Assembly: GCA_026122225.1 (NCBI GenBank)
Contig: JANEZZ010002886.1
Location: forward strand, 186,001 to 250,000
Length of the DNA: 64,000 nt
DNA from: Heloderma charlesbogerti
Taxonomy: Eukaryota; Chordata; Lepidosauria; Squamata; Helodermatidae
Reading direction: 5' to 3'
Shown here in pieces: positions 1-11,720 of the stretch (position 1 is the stretch's first letter; each line of letters begins with the position of its first letter). A model generated the notes under the pieces. The model searched no databases. It worked only from the letters and a program-made list of their open reading frames with translations, and was not told where the DNA came from. A program made the position numbers and the translations under genes.

Positions 1-445
1 ATACATCACCTTGAGATACATACATGAATACATCCTGATCAAGTGGGATTTACTTGCCAGAGAGAGGGAGCAGATAATTTAAGGCTTGTGCTAAATCTGA
101 TTGCTTTGAATTCTAAAAGAATGGATTCAGGTGTGATTATTTCACTTGATGGTGAAAACCATTTGACAAATTATATTGAACTTGGAAAAAATTGGGTTTC
201 TGCAGGAATTTTTAAGATGGGTTAGAATTTTATCTCTCTCTCCTTTGTCATGAATGATGACAAATGAAATTCTTTCACTTTTCTTTAGTGTGGAGCAGGG
301 CACCTCTGTCTCCCTTGATATTTGATTTGTGCTCAGAACCCTTAGTGTGTGCAATTAGGCAGAACAGAGACATTTAACAGTTTGGGGCATGAGCAGGTTG
401 AATATAAAACGGCTTCATGTGCTGATGACTTGTTATTTATCAGTA

Positions 446-784
446 GGGTCGCAGTGGCTTAGTGGTTAAGACGCTGAACTGCAGACCGGAAGGTCGGCAG
501 GTCAGCAGTTCGAGACCCGAGTGCTGCGTGACGGAGTGAGCTCCCGTCTTCAGTCCCAGCTTCTGCCAACCTAGCAGTTCGAAAGCAAGAAATTGCAAGT
601 AGATAAATAGGTACCGCTTCGGCGGGAAAGGTAACGGCGTTCTGTGCACCTCAGTGTTCAGTCATGCCGGCCACATGACCACGGAAGCGTCTTCGGACAG
701 CGCTGGCTCTTCGGCTTAGAAACGGGGATGAGCACCGCACCCTAGAGTTGGACACGACTGGTTGGGGACACCTTTACTTTTTAC
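446..784 (+). mobile_element. Sauria-type tRNA-derived SINE (copy 1)
   Basis: The 5' part has a tRNA-like RNA polymerase III promoter: an A-box-like GTGGCTTAGTGG and a B-box-like GGTCAGCAGTTCGAGACCC. The 3' part ends AGAGTTGGACACGACTGG plus CTTTACTTTTTAC. That tail matches the BovB 3' end (AGAGTCGGACACGACTG in BovB sense orientation), as known for Sauria SINEs mobilised by BovB. TAGGGTC occurs on both sides, a probable short target duplication within the L1 relic. It is about 90% similar by eye to the copy at 28278-28613. Confidence 0.85.
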
Positions 785-988
785 TAGGGTCTTATATACC
801 AAAATTAATAAGATTAATTCATACCTTTGGTACACTTTCAGGTTATACTATCAATTGGTCAAAATCTGAATTAATGCCTGTAAGTAATATCAAGACATCC
901 AATGTGGTTCCTAAATAGCAATTTCATTGGTGTCCAGAAGTGATAAAGTATCTTTGTATATTGATGCCTAGAGATATTTCTCAAATAA

Positions 989-1311
989 TTAACAGCACAA
1001 TCCTATGGCAATAGACGTCACCCTCCAAAGTTGGAGGCTGATGCCTATCCAATGCAGGGCGAGTGGAGCACAGAGGGAATCCTCTCCTCCATGCTCCGGC
1101 CACCCTGCATTTTGGCTGTCTAGCGGGGGCACATCGGAGTGGGGGAGAGGCTGCGCGATGCTTAGGAAGCCCCGTAAAGAGGCTTCCACAGTCTCCTCCC
1201 CTCTCTGTCCCCAGAAATGCCCCCATTTCACCTTCTCTGCGCTCTTTTTCTGAGCGTGGAAACTATCAAGAACCATGCCAGCTATAAGGCATTGGGGGAA
1301 GGGAAGGGAGC
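989..1311 (+). repeat. Dispersed repeat family R1, copy inside L1 relic
   Basis: The block begins CACAATCCTATGG and continues TTGGAGGCTGATGCC and CAATGCAGGGCGAGTGGAGC. The same order of motifs occurs at 24608-25070 (+) and, inverted, at 29155-29525. Some ends show GCAATCCT/AGGATTGC symmetry, so a non-autonomous DNA element is possible. I cannot name the family. Confidence 0.6.
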
Positions 1312-2450
1312 ATGGTCTCTGGGAAAAAGACTTGGAGAAGTGGGCATCACTTAAGTACTTGGGGTAAAGTTAACATATTTAAGATGAATGTTTTGCCACA
1401 GGTAATTAATATACAACATAATATTCCTTTATATATACCCCAAACATACTTTCAAAAACTCTATGCAGCATCTTGGAAGTTTAGGGGGGGTCTCCTCCCC
1501 ATTTTTCATTTAAGAGGATGCAGTTGCCAATCATGAAGGGAGGATTTAATTTTCCAGATCTCAGTTTATATCATAAGGCTTATTTATTAACTAATACAAA
1601 TGACTGGAAACATCTTTTTCTTTTGATATTCCTCCATGTGTTGTTTTGGAGTCAACTTGTTGGGAACCTCTTTCTGGCTGGATGACGTTAGGATCTAGGC
1701 ATATTAAAAAGAAAGGAATAGCTCCACTTGCCATTTTAGCAGGTAGAGAGACTTGGGATACAATGTATCAGCTACAGTTTGATCCATATTCTCAGCTAAA
1801 TTAACTTCATGGGAAAATTCAGTCTTGAAAATAGAGAGGCAACCTTTTATGTAGAGGAATTGGGTTGATAATGGAATTTATCCTATTGGCCAATGAATTT
1901 TTACTATTTTCAGTATTGCAGCTTATCACTTACTGCCTAGTGCTGGTTGGCAATATATTCAGCTACAGCATTTGTTAGAGTTTATATATGGGCCATCAGC
2001 GATGAGCACTTCAGCACTTCCTATATCATTAGAGGAATTAATTGGCTCCTTACAAAATGGAACATTTTGAAAAGCCTACAATAGCTGTTTATAAATGTCT
2101 TTTGGAATGTGGTGATGTTGAGAATCTCAAAGCGGAATGGAATAGGGAATCAGAATACTCTGTACAGTCTAATAAATGGAAAGTTGCTCTAGCTTCCATA
2201 TGTACTATTTCTGGAGATTTAAAATTGAGGCTGAGTGAACCAAATGTATATTCACTGCTAAGCTGGCAGGCCATGTCATATGTTTTCAGCACGCCCCATA
2301 TTTTGCATGCTAGGAATGTAATAATGTGCATTCTAAAATGTGTTTTAAAACACATGCATAATATGGGCACATTGCACAGGGAGCTCCCAATAGGCTGTGA
2401 ATCCATGTCTTCCCAGTGGAGGGTGGGAAGCAGTCTTGAGTTTTACTGCT

Positions 2451-4255
2451 GATAAAGAAATCCTTCAAAACGTTGCCACTAAAATATGCACGTCAAAGCT
2501 TTGTTAATTAAGTGATTGAATTTATTAAATGCCCCATAAAATAAATGTATCTACGTGTTTTACAACAATTGGTGTTGTAAATGAGCAGGAAATTATTGTT
2601 AACAATTTTTTTCCTGCTCATATGAAATGTGACACACGCCATGATCATAAGGATCTAAATGCAGTCTCCTTAAAGTTAAAATTCCCTGTGTGAACCTACC
2701 CTTGTACAGCACATTTAGATACAGATGCATTTTTTGTCAGTAAAGGAGGCTAATCCTGTAAACTGTAACCTTACAGCCCAATCCTAAACATGTTTATACA
2801 AAAGTCTTCTTGAGTTCAATGAGACTTATTCCTAAGGATGTGTGTTTAGGGTTGCCACCTTTGTCATTGATATTGATGGCAATTGGCTACTAGCTTTTCT
2901 CCAGTTACTCATTGTATAAGTGGAGCAGCCTCTATTCATCTTCCCACTACTATGGATGCAATCCTATGTATACACTTACCTGAGAGTCAGTCCCATTGAA
3001 CTCAATAGGACTTACTTCTGAGGAGACATGCATAGGCTTGCATTGGTAGCTGCATATTTTAGAGTAACAGGTTTACAGAGCAATTGTATGCATGTTTATT
3101 CAAAAGCAAGTCCCAGTGTGTTAAGTGGAGCTTTCCTCCAGGTAAGGATTGCAGCCTTAATTACTTTATTTCATGAATACATTAATTTTGGCAGGGAACA
3201 ATTGCATTCAAACTTGCGAAGTGTGTCACGTAATGAAGTGATATATGTAGTATATTACTGTTATTATTGTTAACAGAGAAGAGCTTCACCATCTCAAACA
3301 ATACAAGTAGTCCATTTGAGATGGATCTGTTCAAAATAAATGCTGAAGAGCAGGAAAGCAAACATGAATCGCTTAATTCCTGAAAATCGTTGTGACCGTA
3401 GGCAAATTGCATCAGTTTAGCCATCCTTCGGATTGAAAAGGCTGCAAGGTTACATGGGTGGAAAAGAACAAACGGCGTGTATTAAACAAGAGATCCTCAT
3501 TACCTTGGGATGCAAAGCCGAAACGATAAATATTTATGAGGGTAGCCTGTGCCCAAAAGCCTCTGAGAGAATGAGAACATTCTGTTTGTGACAGTCTAAA
3601 AAAAGGCAGAGCCGAGTAATTTAGAGTAAGTTACAGAAGGAAAAACTTCCCGTCTTGAATTGATGTGCAAGTCTAATAAGAAAAGTGGGGAACTGACTGA
3701 CAACATAAGCTGTCACACCCCTACTCAGTTGCCCCAGGGATCCTGTTGCGAACTTGGCAGCCGAGGACACTCTGCAGCACTCCTTCGAAGAGGAAAACCA
3801 CAACTAGGTGTCACTAGCCACTCTTGCCCCAATCCAGTGGCTGTGATCATCCATGCAAGGAAAGGAATTTCAGTGCACGCACTTGCCACAATAGGGAAGG
3901 ATACAACCACAGCCTCCCTTTTCCAGCATTAATCTACAGTCACCAGAGTAGTGCTGCTGGCTGGCAGAACTCCTGTGCCTTCAACATCTGAGTGGCAAGC
4001 CAACATTTAGCAGAGGACGCTTTTCCCCACAGTGGAGTAGGTGCCTCTCATGCCGTTGTTAAAGGCACAGGAACCCTGCCAGAAAATAAGTTAGCAACCC
4101 TCAATTAGAGGGTGTTGAAACAGAGCAGTTTGTTGTGTAGTTGCCCTGAATTCCTGTAACCTGGAAGTACCAGTGATCCAAGCTGAACATGTAGCGAAAA
4201 GGCCTTGGTCTGGAAGCAGTGGGGGAAAGGGGCAATTTGGAGGGCTGAAGATGCA
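2451..4255. other. CADPS intronic sequence with small dispersed repeats
   Basis: No exons are seen. At about 2772-2850, 2955-3050 and 3065-3155 there are three diverged units of the dispersed AATCCTATG/AGTAAGTCCCATTGA repeat. The stretch 3340-3640 looks unique (CGATAAATATTTATGAGG) and could be weakly constrained non-coding sequence, but nothing decisive is visible. Confidence 0.6.
2772..3155. repeat. Cluster of three AGTAAGTCCCATTGA-type repeat units
   Basis: Each unit has an AATCCTA-like lead, then a near-palindromic core in which CCCATTGAACTCAATAGG is flanked by AGTCAGT and ACTTACTTCTGAGGAG-like arms. The same core recurs through the window (for example 14880, 20375, 20660, 38600, 41200, 58330, 61735). 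It is a widespread small repeat, probably a non-autonomous element; family not identified. Confidence 0.6.
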
Positions 4256-4425
4256 GGTGGAGAGAGTTTATTAGTAGTATTTTACTGTTTTCAGTTCTGT
4301 TTTGTGAACCACCCAGAGAGCTTCAGCTATGCGGCAGTGTAGAAATGTAATAACTAAAATAAAATAACATTTATTTATTTAATGTATTTCTATACCACCT
4401 TTCTAATGCCAATCCAGGCAATTTA
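4256..4425. mobile_element. L2-like LINE 3'-end fragments, head to head
   Basis: Sequence 4260-4372 has the pattern TGAACCACCCAGAGAGCTTCAG, then GGCAGTGTAGAAATGTAATAA and TAAAATAAA, like the L2-type 3' end at about 34960-35035. It is followed by a reverse-oriented TTTATTTATTTAATG / TTTCTATACCACC piece. Confidence 0.6.
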
Positions 4426-5754
4426 CAAAAAGTATAGAAAAGCCAAGTTAAATGATGTGTCTTAACCCCCTTCCTGCTTAACTCTTCACCGCTTGTCCCC
4501 TGCATGCCTTTTCCACAGCTGATCCTCTCCCAGGTGCAGCAGATACATCTGGGATCCTTGGCTGAAGCAAAGCACGCAGGGGAAGTGCCAGGCAGTGGAA
4601 GAGTTATTCTTCCCCTACTTATGGCTTCTCTCCTCTAAATCATGCCCTTCCCCTGCCAGTTATAAAATGTTCAGCTGAGTTCTGGTTCCTAGGCCCAGGT
4701 TTGCCCCCAATAATCTGGTCTGGCTCTGTGTGGAAGAGACTAGTAAAACAGAATTTGCATGTAGTACATGTACACAATTGTTCCTTGGAGATTTGTTTAT
4801 AGGACGGACTGCACATGCATTCTGCACACAGACCGCATTTTTATTTTCCAATTATGTTTTCTAAAACTTAGGGCAGAATGGATTTGATAGCTCAAATGTT
4901 TTCAGATGTTTCTTGTCCCCTTTTTGAACACCTTTGCTTCCACATCCCCAAATGTTATTTATGTCTGCCTAAGCATTGGGACTGCGAAACTCATACATGC
5001 ACTGGACTCCCTGCTCTGCCCAGCTGGCAATCTGAAGCTGCATGAAGTTGCACAACTGCAAGGGAGATTGACAGATGAGAAGCAATGAGATCAGTTGCTA
5101 TACTCCACTTCCGTCTTTTAAGAATTTGGAAGCGAAGACCAAGACAAACGCAGAGTGTTATACTTCTAAGCAGTGTCGTACTTCCATTTCTCCCACCGGC
5201 CTCACCCCCCATTTGAATGGTGACTTTCACAAACAGGACAGGGACATAATGCAAAGCAAAATGAAAAAAAGATGTCTTCAAGGATGTATTCTGCAGACCA
5301 AAACAGACATTACTCGAAATCTCTATCTAGCAGCTATGTCCTTTTTCTTTTTCATTTGTACTCTAGTGAAGGTACAGGGGGCCCAATCCAGATCAGGCCT
5401 CCCCTGCCATCCTAGAGTGCTGATTTGGTTGAGCCACCTGCACCTACTCTACTCTAAAGTAAATACGAAAAAGAGACGTAGCTGCTAGACAGACATTTAA
5501 AGTAATGTCTGTTTTGCCATTAAGAGCTCTAGAATACCAGTTTTACATCAGGTATTGAAAGAAGAAGTGCCAGACGAGGGCTCCTGAACCTTGTGGTCAA
5601 AAAGTTCATCCTTTCTTTAGTAAGTCCTGTCCTATTTCCATGACCGGACTGAAACACCTGATAGAATCTGATTGCCAGTGGACTGTGTTTATAGGCTGCA
5701 CATCCTATTTCTGTTGTTTGCCATCTCCTTGGAGAACTCTCGCTTGTTTTGCAG
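4426..5754. other. CADPS intronic sequence without recognised features
   Basis: Unique-looking intron sequence before the penultimate CADPS exon. No exon, RNA gene or clear transposon was recognised. Confidence 0.6.
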
Positions 5755-5859
5755 CAATGGTACACCAGCTCCATGAACATCGTTTGCACCTGGCTCACAG
5801 ACCGCATGGACCTTCAGCTTCACATCTATCAGCTGAAAACTCTTATTAGGGTAGTAAAG
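5755..5859 (+). CDS. CADPS: CADPS (CAPS1) penultimate coding exon
   Basis: This 105-nt exon encodes 35 residues beginning QWYTSSMN and containing [20 protein letters not shown], which I recognise as the C-terminal part of calcium-dependent secretion activator 1. CADPS primes dense-core and synaptic vesicles for calcium-triggered exocytosis by working with SNAREs and Munc13-type machinery at the presynaptic membrane. The exon follows a pyrimidine-containing tract ending in an AG at 5753-5754 and is followed by a GTAAGC donor at 5860. Both junctions are phase 0, so it joins in frame to the exon at 9559. Upstream CADPS exons must lie before this window, because I see none in 1-5754. Confidence is high because the following exon continues the same protein. 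Confidence 0.93.
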
Positions 5860-8800
5860 GTAAGCTGGCTCATTATATCTGTGCTGTTCTGTTTCTTGGA
5901 GGAAACATTCTCCGCACACAAAAAGGGAAATGGAAAGTGGGCAGCGCAAAATCAACACCAGGAAGCAGGGGCATGATTATCAACTTGCTGAGCGAGGCCT
6001 TTGTCATGGGCTTCAAGGGCCTTACAGAACAAAGTCAGTGTGATGTATTTTAAGGGTCCAATCCAGATTTAAGCTGGATCAACTGTGCTGGCAGAATTGG
6101 ACTCCCCCGCCCCTTCTTCCCACGGCAGCCCCTCCAGCCTGGTGAGAATTTTACATGGAGGGTCAGGAAATCCTCCTGAATGGGGTGAGCACTGGTATGG
6201 GGTGGAGGGGGGTCCCCAAAACTTGGAGAGCCCTTCCACAGGCAGAGCCCTTCCTCTTATGGAAGAGAGATCCTAGATCCAACCAAAAGTAAGAAAGCTA
6301 TTCATACAAGAGGGGCGGTGGAAGGAAGCCTAGGAGACAGTCTAAGGAAGGTGAACATTGCTTTACCATCTTACCTGTTTTTCAAGTTGGGCACATGTCC
6401 AATGTCACCTTTGGTGGAATGAATTAAGCTGCTGCATGGGTTTTTTGTGACAACACTTTGGGAAAGCCCAAACCCTAGCTGCTTCCCACACCAGCATTGA
6501 TTGCTCCAGTTCCTGGCAGAACCATTTCTACCATTAGGTAGAGTTGAGTGGCAAATGCTGGAGGGCAGGGACCAGCAGCAAAGTCATATAACACAGAGCT
6601 CTGAGCACCTGCCCTATGCTCCTTGCATTAACCTGCTGCCTCGGATGCATTAGAGGAGACTGTCCTGCAGCTAGTATTAAAACCAGATTCAGCTGCCAGT
6701 CCAGTCAGCTTCTGTACATGGAATGGTGGGGTGCCATCTTGCCCTTCACCTCCAGCAGCAAAATATATTGAGCCAGCCCTTTGGGGAGGGAACACTGGCA
6801 TGAGAAGGTGGTACAATATGGGCTGCCGTCAAGCAATTTTGCACTTCTGACATTACTAAATTGGGTGGGAAGGCGCCATGCTGCAGCTATTCCCACATGA
6901 CCAAAGATAATGTTGGAAGGGGTCCTGGGCCTTTATTACATTAGGGGTGTGGTAGCCACTTAAAAATGGAACCAGATGGGCATCTGATAGCTTGATATTT
7001 CAATACACCGCTTCCAAGAAAGCTCCATGTAGCTGTGAACATGATAAGGTTCAACAGAGATGAAATTAATAGTGCTCCTTAGAACCTCAGGTTAATACCC
7101 CCAGGTCTGATTAACATAAAGATGTGTCACCACACCTGAAGGAAGCACAAAAAGGAGCCAAACTTTGACAGCAATGTAGTGGTCTGGCAGCATGAATTCT
7201 GTCAATGGGAGAGTGCAGCTCCCAGTGGGGTCCGGAGGTGGCAATAATTGGTGGCCCTCCAAAGTTGCCTACCTGCACTGAAGGATCGATTATCACAGAT
7301 CCATGGTTGCCTTCTCCACACTATTGTCACAATTCACAACTATTTAGTTGAATTCCATAATTACACCAAAGCATTTTCTGTGAATCAATCCTTAGGAAAG
7401 TAATTTAGTCAATTTATTTAATTAAATGTAAGTAAATGTTATAGATAAAGGTAAGATTTGTAACACAGAGTTGTGTATGGCTCAGTTTAGACATAACCAT
7501 CTCAGACTGGTAAACTGTGGCTTATTGGCCTGAAAATGAGCCATGTACTTGTGTGCTTCCCCCCTTCCCCTTCCCTCGCATACACAGCTTTGATGCTTCT
7601 ATCCAAGCTTGTTTAAACCACTGTTTCCCGGAAAATCCAAACTGGGAAACTGTGCTTTAACCAGGATATGAAATCAGGGTCAGAACCATGGTTCATCATC
7701 ACGTCAACTAGGTCTCTATGTGTAATTTTATACACACACACACGGTTATTCCAATTGATATATTTTCCTTTGGATGTACACATTTGCAAAATTGGTTGGA
7801 TGGCAATCTTTATCACTGATTTCGGTTTCCGTGTCTTTGAGGTTACCGTTGGAAATACGAATCAGAATTATGCATATTGTTAATTGAAATAATTTCCCTT
7901 ACAATAGGTGTTTACAGTCTTTGAAAAGGGATTGCAAGGGGGAGATAAGATATCTCAAATGTAGCCTCTTTTCCATGTGTGTGTGTGCGTGTGTGTGTGT
8001 TGGACACATGATAATTATTTCAGTGTGAAATCTCAGTGGCTTACATGAAATAATAAGATCACAGGAGGAGGTAAATACATATTTGATCATTTTGGTTCTA
8101 AGTCATTCATCTTGTTAAAGAGTAGAACTGTATATTCTGAAAATCAAGGCATGAATAAATTATTAAAAGAGTTTTAATTTTCATAAATAAAAGCAATAGG
8201 TATCATCACATTATTATTATGTGTTAGTTTGGGGAGCACCAAAAAGCATGGAAGGTGTCTTTTATGCCATTAAATCTATGTAATAAATCACATTTTTAAC
8301 AATTTCTCTAGACATACTAGATAGCTAAAACACCTTTAAACAGTTTCAGGATGTTAAATGGCACATGTATTTTACTAGTACTTGCATTTTTAAATGGCAG
8401 TTGTATTCTGTAAAATCAAAAAGACTCTAAACCTAGTCAAATATGAAGAATAACTATTTGTAGACAGGGAATTTTTATAATTCACTTGTGCAAACAAACT
8501 ACCCTCCACCTGTTTGCAACTATGAGCAGAGCTACGTGTTACTAGACAAACACAAGGTTCCAAACTAGGGATGTTGGAGAAATCCACAACAGATTCAAAT
8601 CAGTTCGAATTTCTATGACTCCAACCTTCGGATACCACAGCAGACCAGCTTTTTCCGAGTCATGCGGATTTCGTGGACTTGCAGACTGGTTTTACACTGG
8701 GGGGGGGGTTAGCCAATTTGCATTAGCACAAGTACACACTTGTGCTCTTTCGCACTTGCACAACTACGAATCAGCGCTAATGTGCACTTGCACTAATGCA

Positions 8801-9558
8801 AATTAGCACTAACGCAAATTAGCAAAAGTAGAAAGAAATTCTGGTTTTAAAAAAATCCAGTTCTGTCAATGAGCAGATAACAGAATGAAAGACAGCTGAC
8901 AAGCCACAAAACACAGACGGAATGTATTGAACAAAATTCATATATTGTTATTCCCAATCCCATCTTCTGGCATAATGGTCACATGGGGATCTGGAGCAGG
9001 AGTGGGGGACTTGTACAGGGGAGGATTGGCAGGTGGGAGGTGGTGCTTAGCTTTTCCCCCACCCACTAATTCTCCCCTATAAATGCCCCGAAAGTTGTTT
9101 TTAGCCTGTTTTTCCCCAAAAGCTTGCTACTGAACCTAGGGAGCACTGAGGAAATGCTAGTCTGTGCTGATGTACTTTTGTGAATATCTCACCAGTACAT
9201 CACTGAACAAGGGTGGAATATATCATAATAATCATCAGTCCATGCATAGTGTTGGCAGTATTAACTTTAGCCAAATATCTATTTAAGGTTAAGGAGCCTC
9301 TTAATCTTGTCACTTGGCTCCAATGTTTATTAAACTTCAGTCATCCAGCATTATAAACCTCACCGCATTTGCTGTTTACTTCAGCAGCCCTGCTTCAGAG
9401 TAAGTGGGTTGAAAAACATGGCCAAAATATAGTAGAGAATAAATATCCATTTCTGAAAAGGAAGTCAATTGAAATAGATTTGGTGATATGAACCCTAATT
9501 TGCACCATTTATGGTCTTTCCTATCCTCTTTTCCACAACACAAACTTCCTCTCTCTAG
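5860..9558 (+). other. Last CADPS intron
   Basis: A 3.7-kb intron bounded by a GTAAGC donor and a CTCTCTAG acceptor. It is mostly unique AT-rich DNA. It contains a (GT)n run at about 7976-8001 and, at about 8690-8830, a low-complexity stretch rich in repeated GCACTAATGCAAATTAG-like words. No additional exon or intact transposon is evident. Confidence 0.8.
8695..8830. repeat. Degenerate array of GCA-CTAATGCAAATTAG-like words
   Basis: Words such as TTTGCATTAGCACAAG, GCACTTGCACTAATGC and AAATTAGCACTAACGC repeat with irregular spacing in both orientations. It may be a decayed satellite or the inside of an unrecognised element. Confidence 0.5.
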
Positions 9559-9738
9559 AAAACCTACAGAGATTTTCGATTGCAAGGAGTCCTGGATTCT
9601 ACCTTGAACAGCAAAACCTATGACACAGTGCGAAACCGGCTGACTGTGGAAGAAGCCACGGCCTCCGTAAGTGAAGGCGGAGGGCTTCAAGGGATCACCA
9701 TGAAAGACAGTGATGAAGAAGACGAAGAGGATGATTAG
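9559..9738 (+). CDS. CADPS: CADPS (CAPS1) terminal coding exon with stop codon
   Basis: The final coding exon has 59 codons plus TAG at 9736-9738. It begins [20 protein letters not shown], contains [19 protein letters not shown] and ends in the acidic tail [10 protein letters not shown]. This is the characteristic C-terminus of vertebrate CADPS, distal to the MUN-like region; the acidic tail is known in the family for association with dense-core vesicles. The acceptor is a pyrimidine tract ending TCTCTAG at 9552-9558, and phase 0 matches the preceding exon. The frame is intact and nothing looks degraded. CADPS2 is the alternative paralog, but the tail and the adjacency to FEZF2 favour CADPS. 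Confidence 0.95.
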   Translation, partial: KTYRDFRLQGVLDSTLNSKTYDTVRNRLTVEEATASVSEGGGLQGITMKDSDEEDEEDD

Positions 9739-10830
9739 CTTTCTAGATGTAGAGGCCCCCAACTTGGATGTAGCCTGGAAACCAGTGCATGTAATCTAGT
9801 CTGTTATTCAGTTAGCCACATTAGGAAATTTTCTGTCTGCTCTAAATGCCCATGGAAAGTCTACCAATACAATTGCCATTTTAGCCGTGTGGTACTTAAG
9901 ATTTAGCACCTCTGTTTCGGTTCATTGAGTTTCCTAATTTCATATCTATATGTTCATAAGCAATATGGAACACCATTGTTTAAAACTGTTAACGGAAACA
10001 AAATCTGCATAGAAAACATGCTAGGTGTGTCCCTGTTATAATTAAAGTATAAATGATGCTTCATTAATGTACTGTATATACATTGATGGTAAAAGTGTTG
10101 TGAAGACAAGTGAAACAAGTACTTTCATATCTTTGTTTCTCTCCTGTGGATGCCAACTGCTTCGAAACAGAGTGAGGCTACTACAAATGACACCTTTTTT
10201 GTACATTTGGGGGAGGGGGAAAACTGTGTAAAACAGAAGTTGGAATTATTCCCATTTAATATACCCAAGCACTGTCCTCCAGCATATACAGCTAACCTTG
10301 TAGAAGTGACATACCAATGGAATACTAGTCATCCACAACAGGTTAGCCTTGATCACCTTGTCCGCATTACGATTCAGAGCAGTTGTTTTATGTCAGCGTC
10401 TTACCCCTCTAAACGTTCAGAGTTCCGATAACTGTGTTTGTAAAAAGGACAACTTTAATTACAATCTTAGACTATACAGATGTGTTTATAATAATGAGGA
10501 CAATAATAGTAATAATAATAATAATAATAATGACAATGTACGAAGATATCTTTTAGTAGATTGTAACCATAATTTAAATCTCCTTTTGTTTTCACAATGG
10601 TTTTTATATCTTGTCATGTACATTGCATTTGGACCAGTAACTTGCATGCCCTTGGGTTCCCCCGTTACCTTCCAGAAGCTTTTATTTTCTGTGTAATATA
10701 GTGGATCCATCTTGCTTTTTTGCCTTATACAAGCCGACAGTTGTAAAAGTGTGAGAACTGTGGCTTCTCAATAAATAACTATTCAGATGTCCTAAGAATA
10801 AATGCTGGAGTCTTTTTATGTCTGCCTTAG
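9739..10830 (+). other. CADPS: CADPS 3' UTR with candidate poly(A) signals
   Basis: The sequence after the CADPS stop is AT-rich, unique-looking and free of recognisable transposons, as expected for a conserved neuronal 3' UTR. Canonical AATAAA hexamers occur at 10770-10775, 10797-10802 and 10903-10908. The second is followed by T-rich sequence with GTCTTTTTATGTCTG, a plausible downstream element, so cleavage near 10820 is the most likely end. The third signal gives an alternative end near 10925. An (AAT)n microsatellite lies at about 10507-10530 inside the UTR. The UTR boundary is inferred, not observed. Confidence 0.7.
10770..10802 (+). terminator. CADPS polyadenylation signals (two AATAAA hexamers)
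   Basis: AATAAA hexamers at 10770-10775 and 10797-10802 lie about 1.03-1.06 kb after the CADPS stop codon, with T/GT-rich sequence directly after the second. A third at 10903-10908 may be an alternative. They are proposed poly(A) signals; no transcript evidence is available. Confidence 0.6.
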
Positions 10831-11106
10831 AAAGAGGAAAACAAAAACAAAAGCTGAGCTAACTTTCGAAAAAATCGATGTAAGAGCCTCCCCATCTTCT
10901 AGAATAAAGGATTTTTCTTTTCACATGGATGTTCTTTATAGTTTGTTAACTGAGGGGATTGTTTTCTGATTTGCTCACAAAAGCAGGGCTGTGCAGAGGC
11001 ATTTACTTCCTTAAGTAAACCTGGATAGGATCAGGTAGCGAAACAGAGGCATTCAATGTTTGTCCTGGTGAGCCTTTGTAAGTTAAAAAAAGGAAATAAT
11101 TCAAGC

Positions 11107-11430
11107 AACTCAGAAGTTATTTATTTATTAGTTTAAGATGTTGGTAAGCCTATTTACTGTTTCTCCAATGGCAGTTTATAGCACAATTGAAGACATAAAA
11201 GCAATAATAATGCAAAATATAAACAGTAAAGCAAAGTGGAATGCTCACTAAAACTACTAGCTCTTAACACAGTACAAAATCACTAAAATATCTGAGAAGA
11301 AGAATGTCTTAATCTGGTACCTAAAAGGTAATATTGTGGGTGCCAGGCATACTCCTTTTCACAACTGAGGTGCCACGGATGAAAAAGCCCTCTCCTTGGT
11401 TGCCATCCATAATCGATGGACAAATCTGCC
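11107..11430. repeat. Dispersed LINE-like fragment, family R2 (copy 1)
   Basis: The piece starts with TTATTTATTTATTAG, passes through an A-rich middle, and ends with GAGGTGCCACGGATGAAAAAGCCCTCTC-like sequence. The same endings occur at 30100-30190 (GGGGCACCACCACTGAGAAGGCCATCTC-like). It is a shared dispersed family of unidentified origin. Confidence 0.5.
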
Positions 11431-11524
11431 ATTTTGGTTTCTCTGTGTTTCTCATTTTCCAGTCTTAAGTTTGCTTCATCCCATTTCCACAACAATTTGA
11501 GAATTGTTTTTTAAAAGTTCACAC

Positions 11525-11720
11525 AAAACGTCATACACATTTTTGTATGTATTTCCCCTAATATGCACATTTTTGTACACAGTTTCGCCTAATATATGCA
11601 TTTTTAAAAGCACATTTGACTAATGTATTGCATTTTTAACATTATTTTCGCTACTACATGCATGTTTGTGCACACTTCCCCTAATATACACATTTTTCAT
11701 GCATTTTTAAATTGGAAAAC
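11525..11720. repeat. Imperfect tandem repeat (CCCCTAATATGCACATTTTTG units)
   Basis: About five diverged units of roughly 33-40 bp share TTCCCCTAATATGCAC followed by ATTTTTGTA. They look like an old minisatellite or an internal array of a transposon. No coding signal is present. Confidence 0.65.

Larger units (their letters stand above)
1..2445 (+). mobile_element. L1-clade LINE ORF2 relic, interrupted by two insertions
   Basis: Three collinear pieces resemble L1 ORF2 reverse transcriptase. Residues at about 36-225 read as GFTCQREGADNLRLVLNLI, the finger-domain region. At about 420-445 a reading frame gives ADDLLFIS, the catalytic FADD-type box. At 785-985 comes the GYTINWSKSELMP block, and at about 1340-1560 KVNIFKMNVLPQ followed by GGFNFPDLSLYHKAYLL. 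Stops and frameshifts are frequent, so it is dead. A Sauria-type SINE splits it at 446-784, and another dispersed repeat splits it at about 989-1311. It lies in a CADPS intron, in the gene's orientation. Confidence 0.75.
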
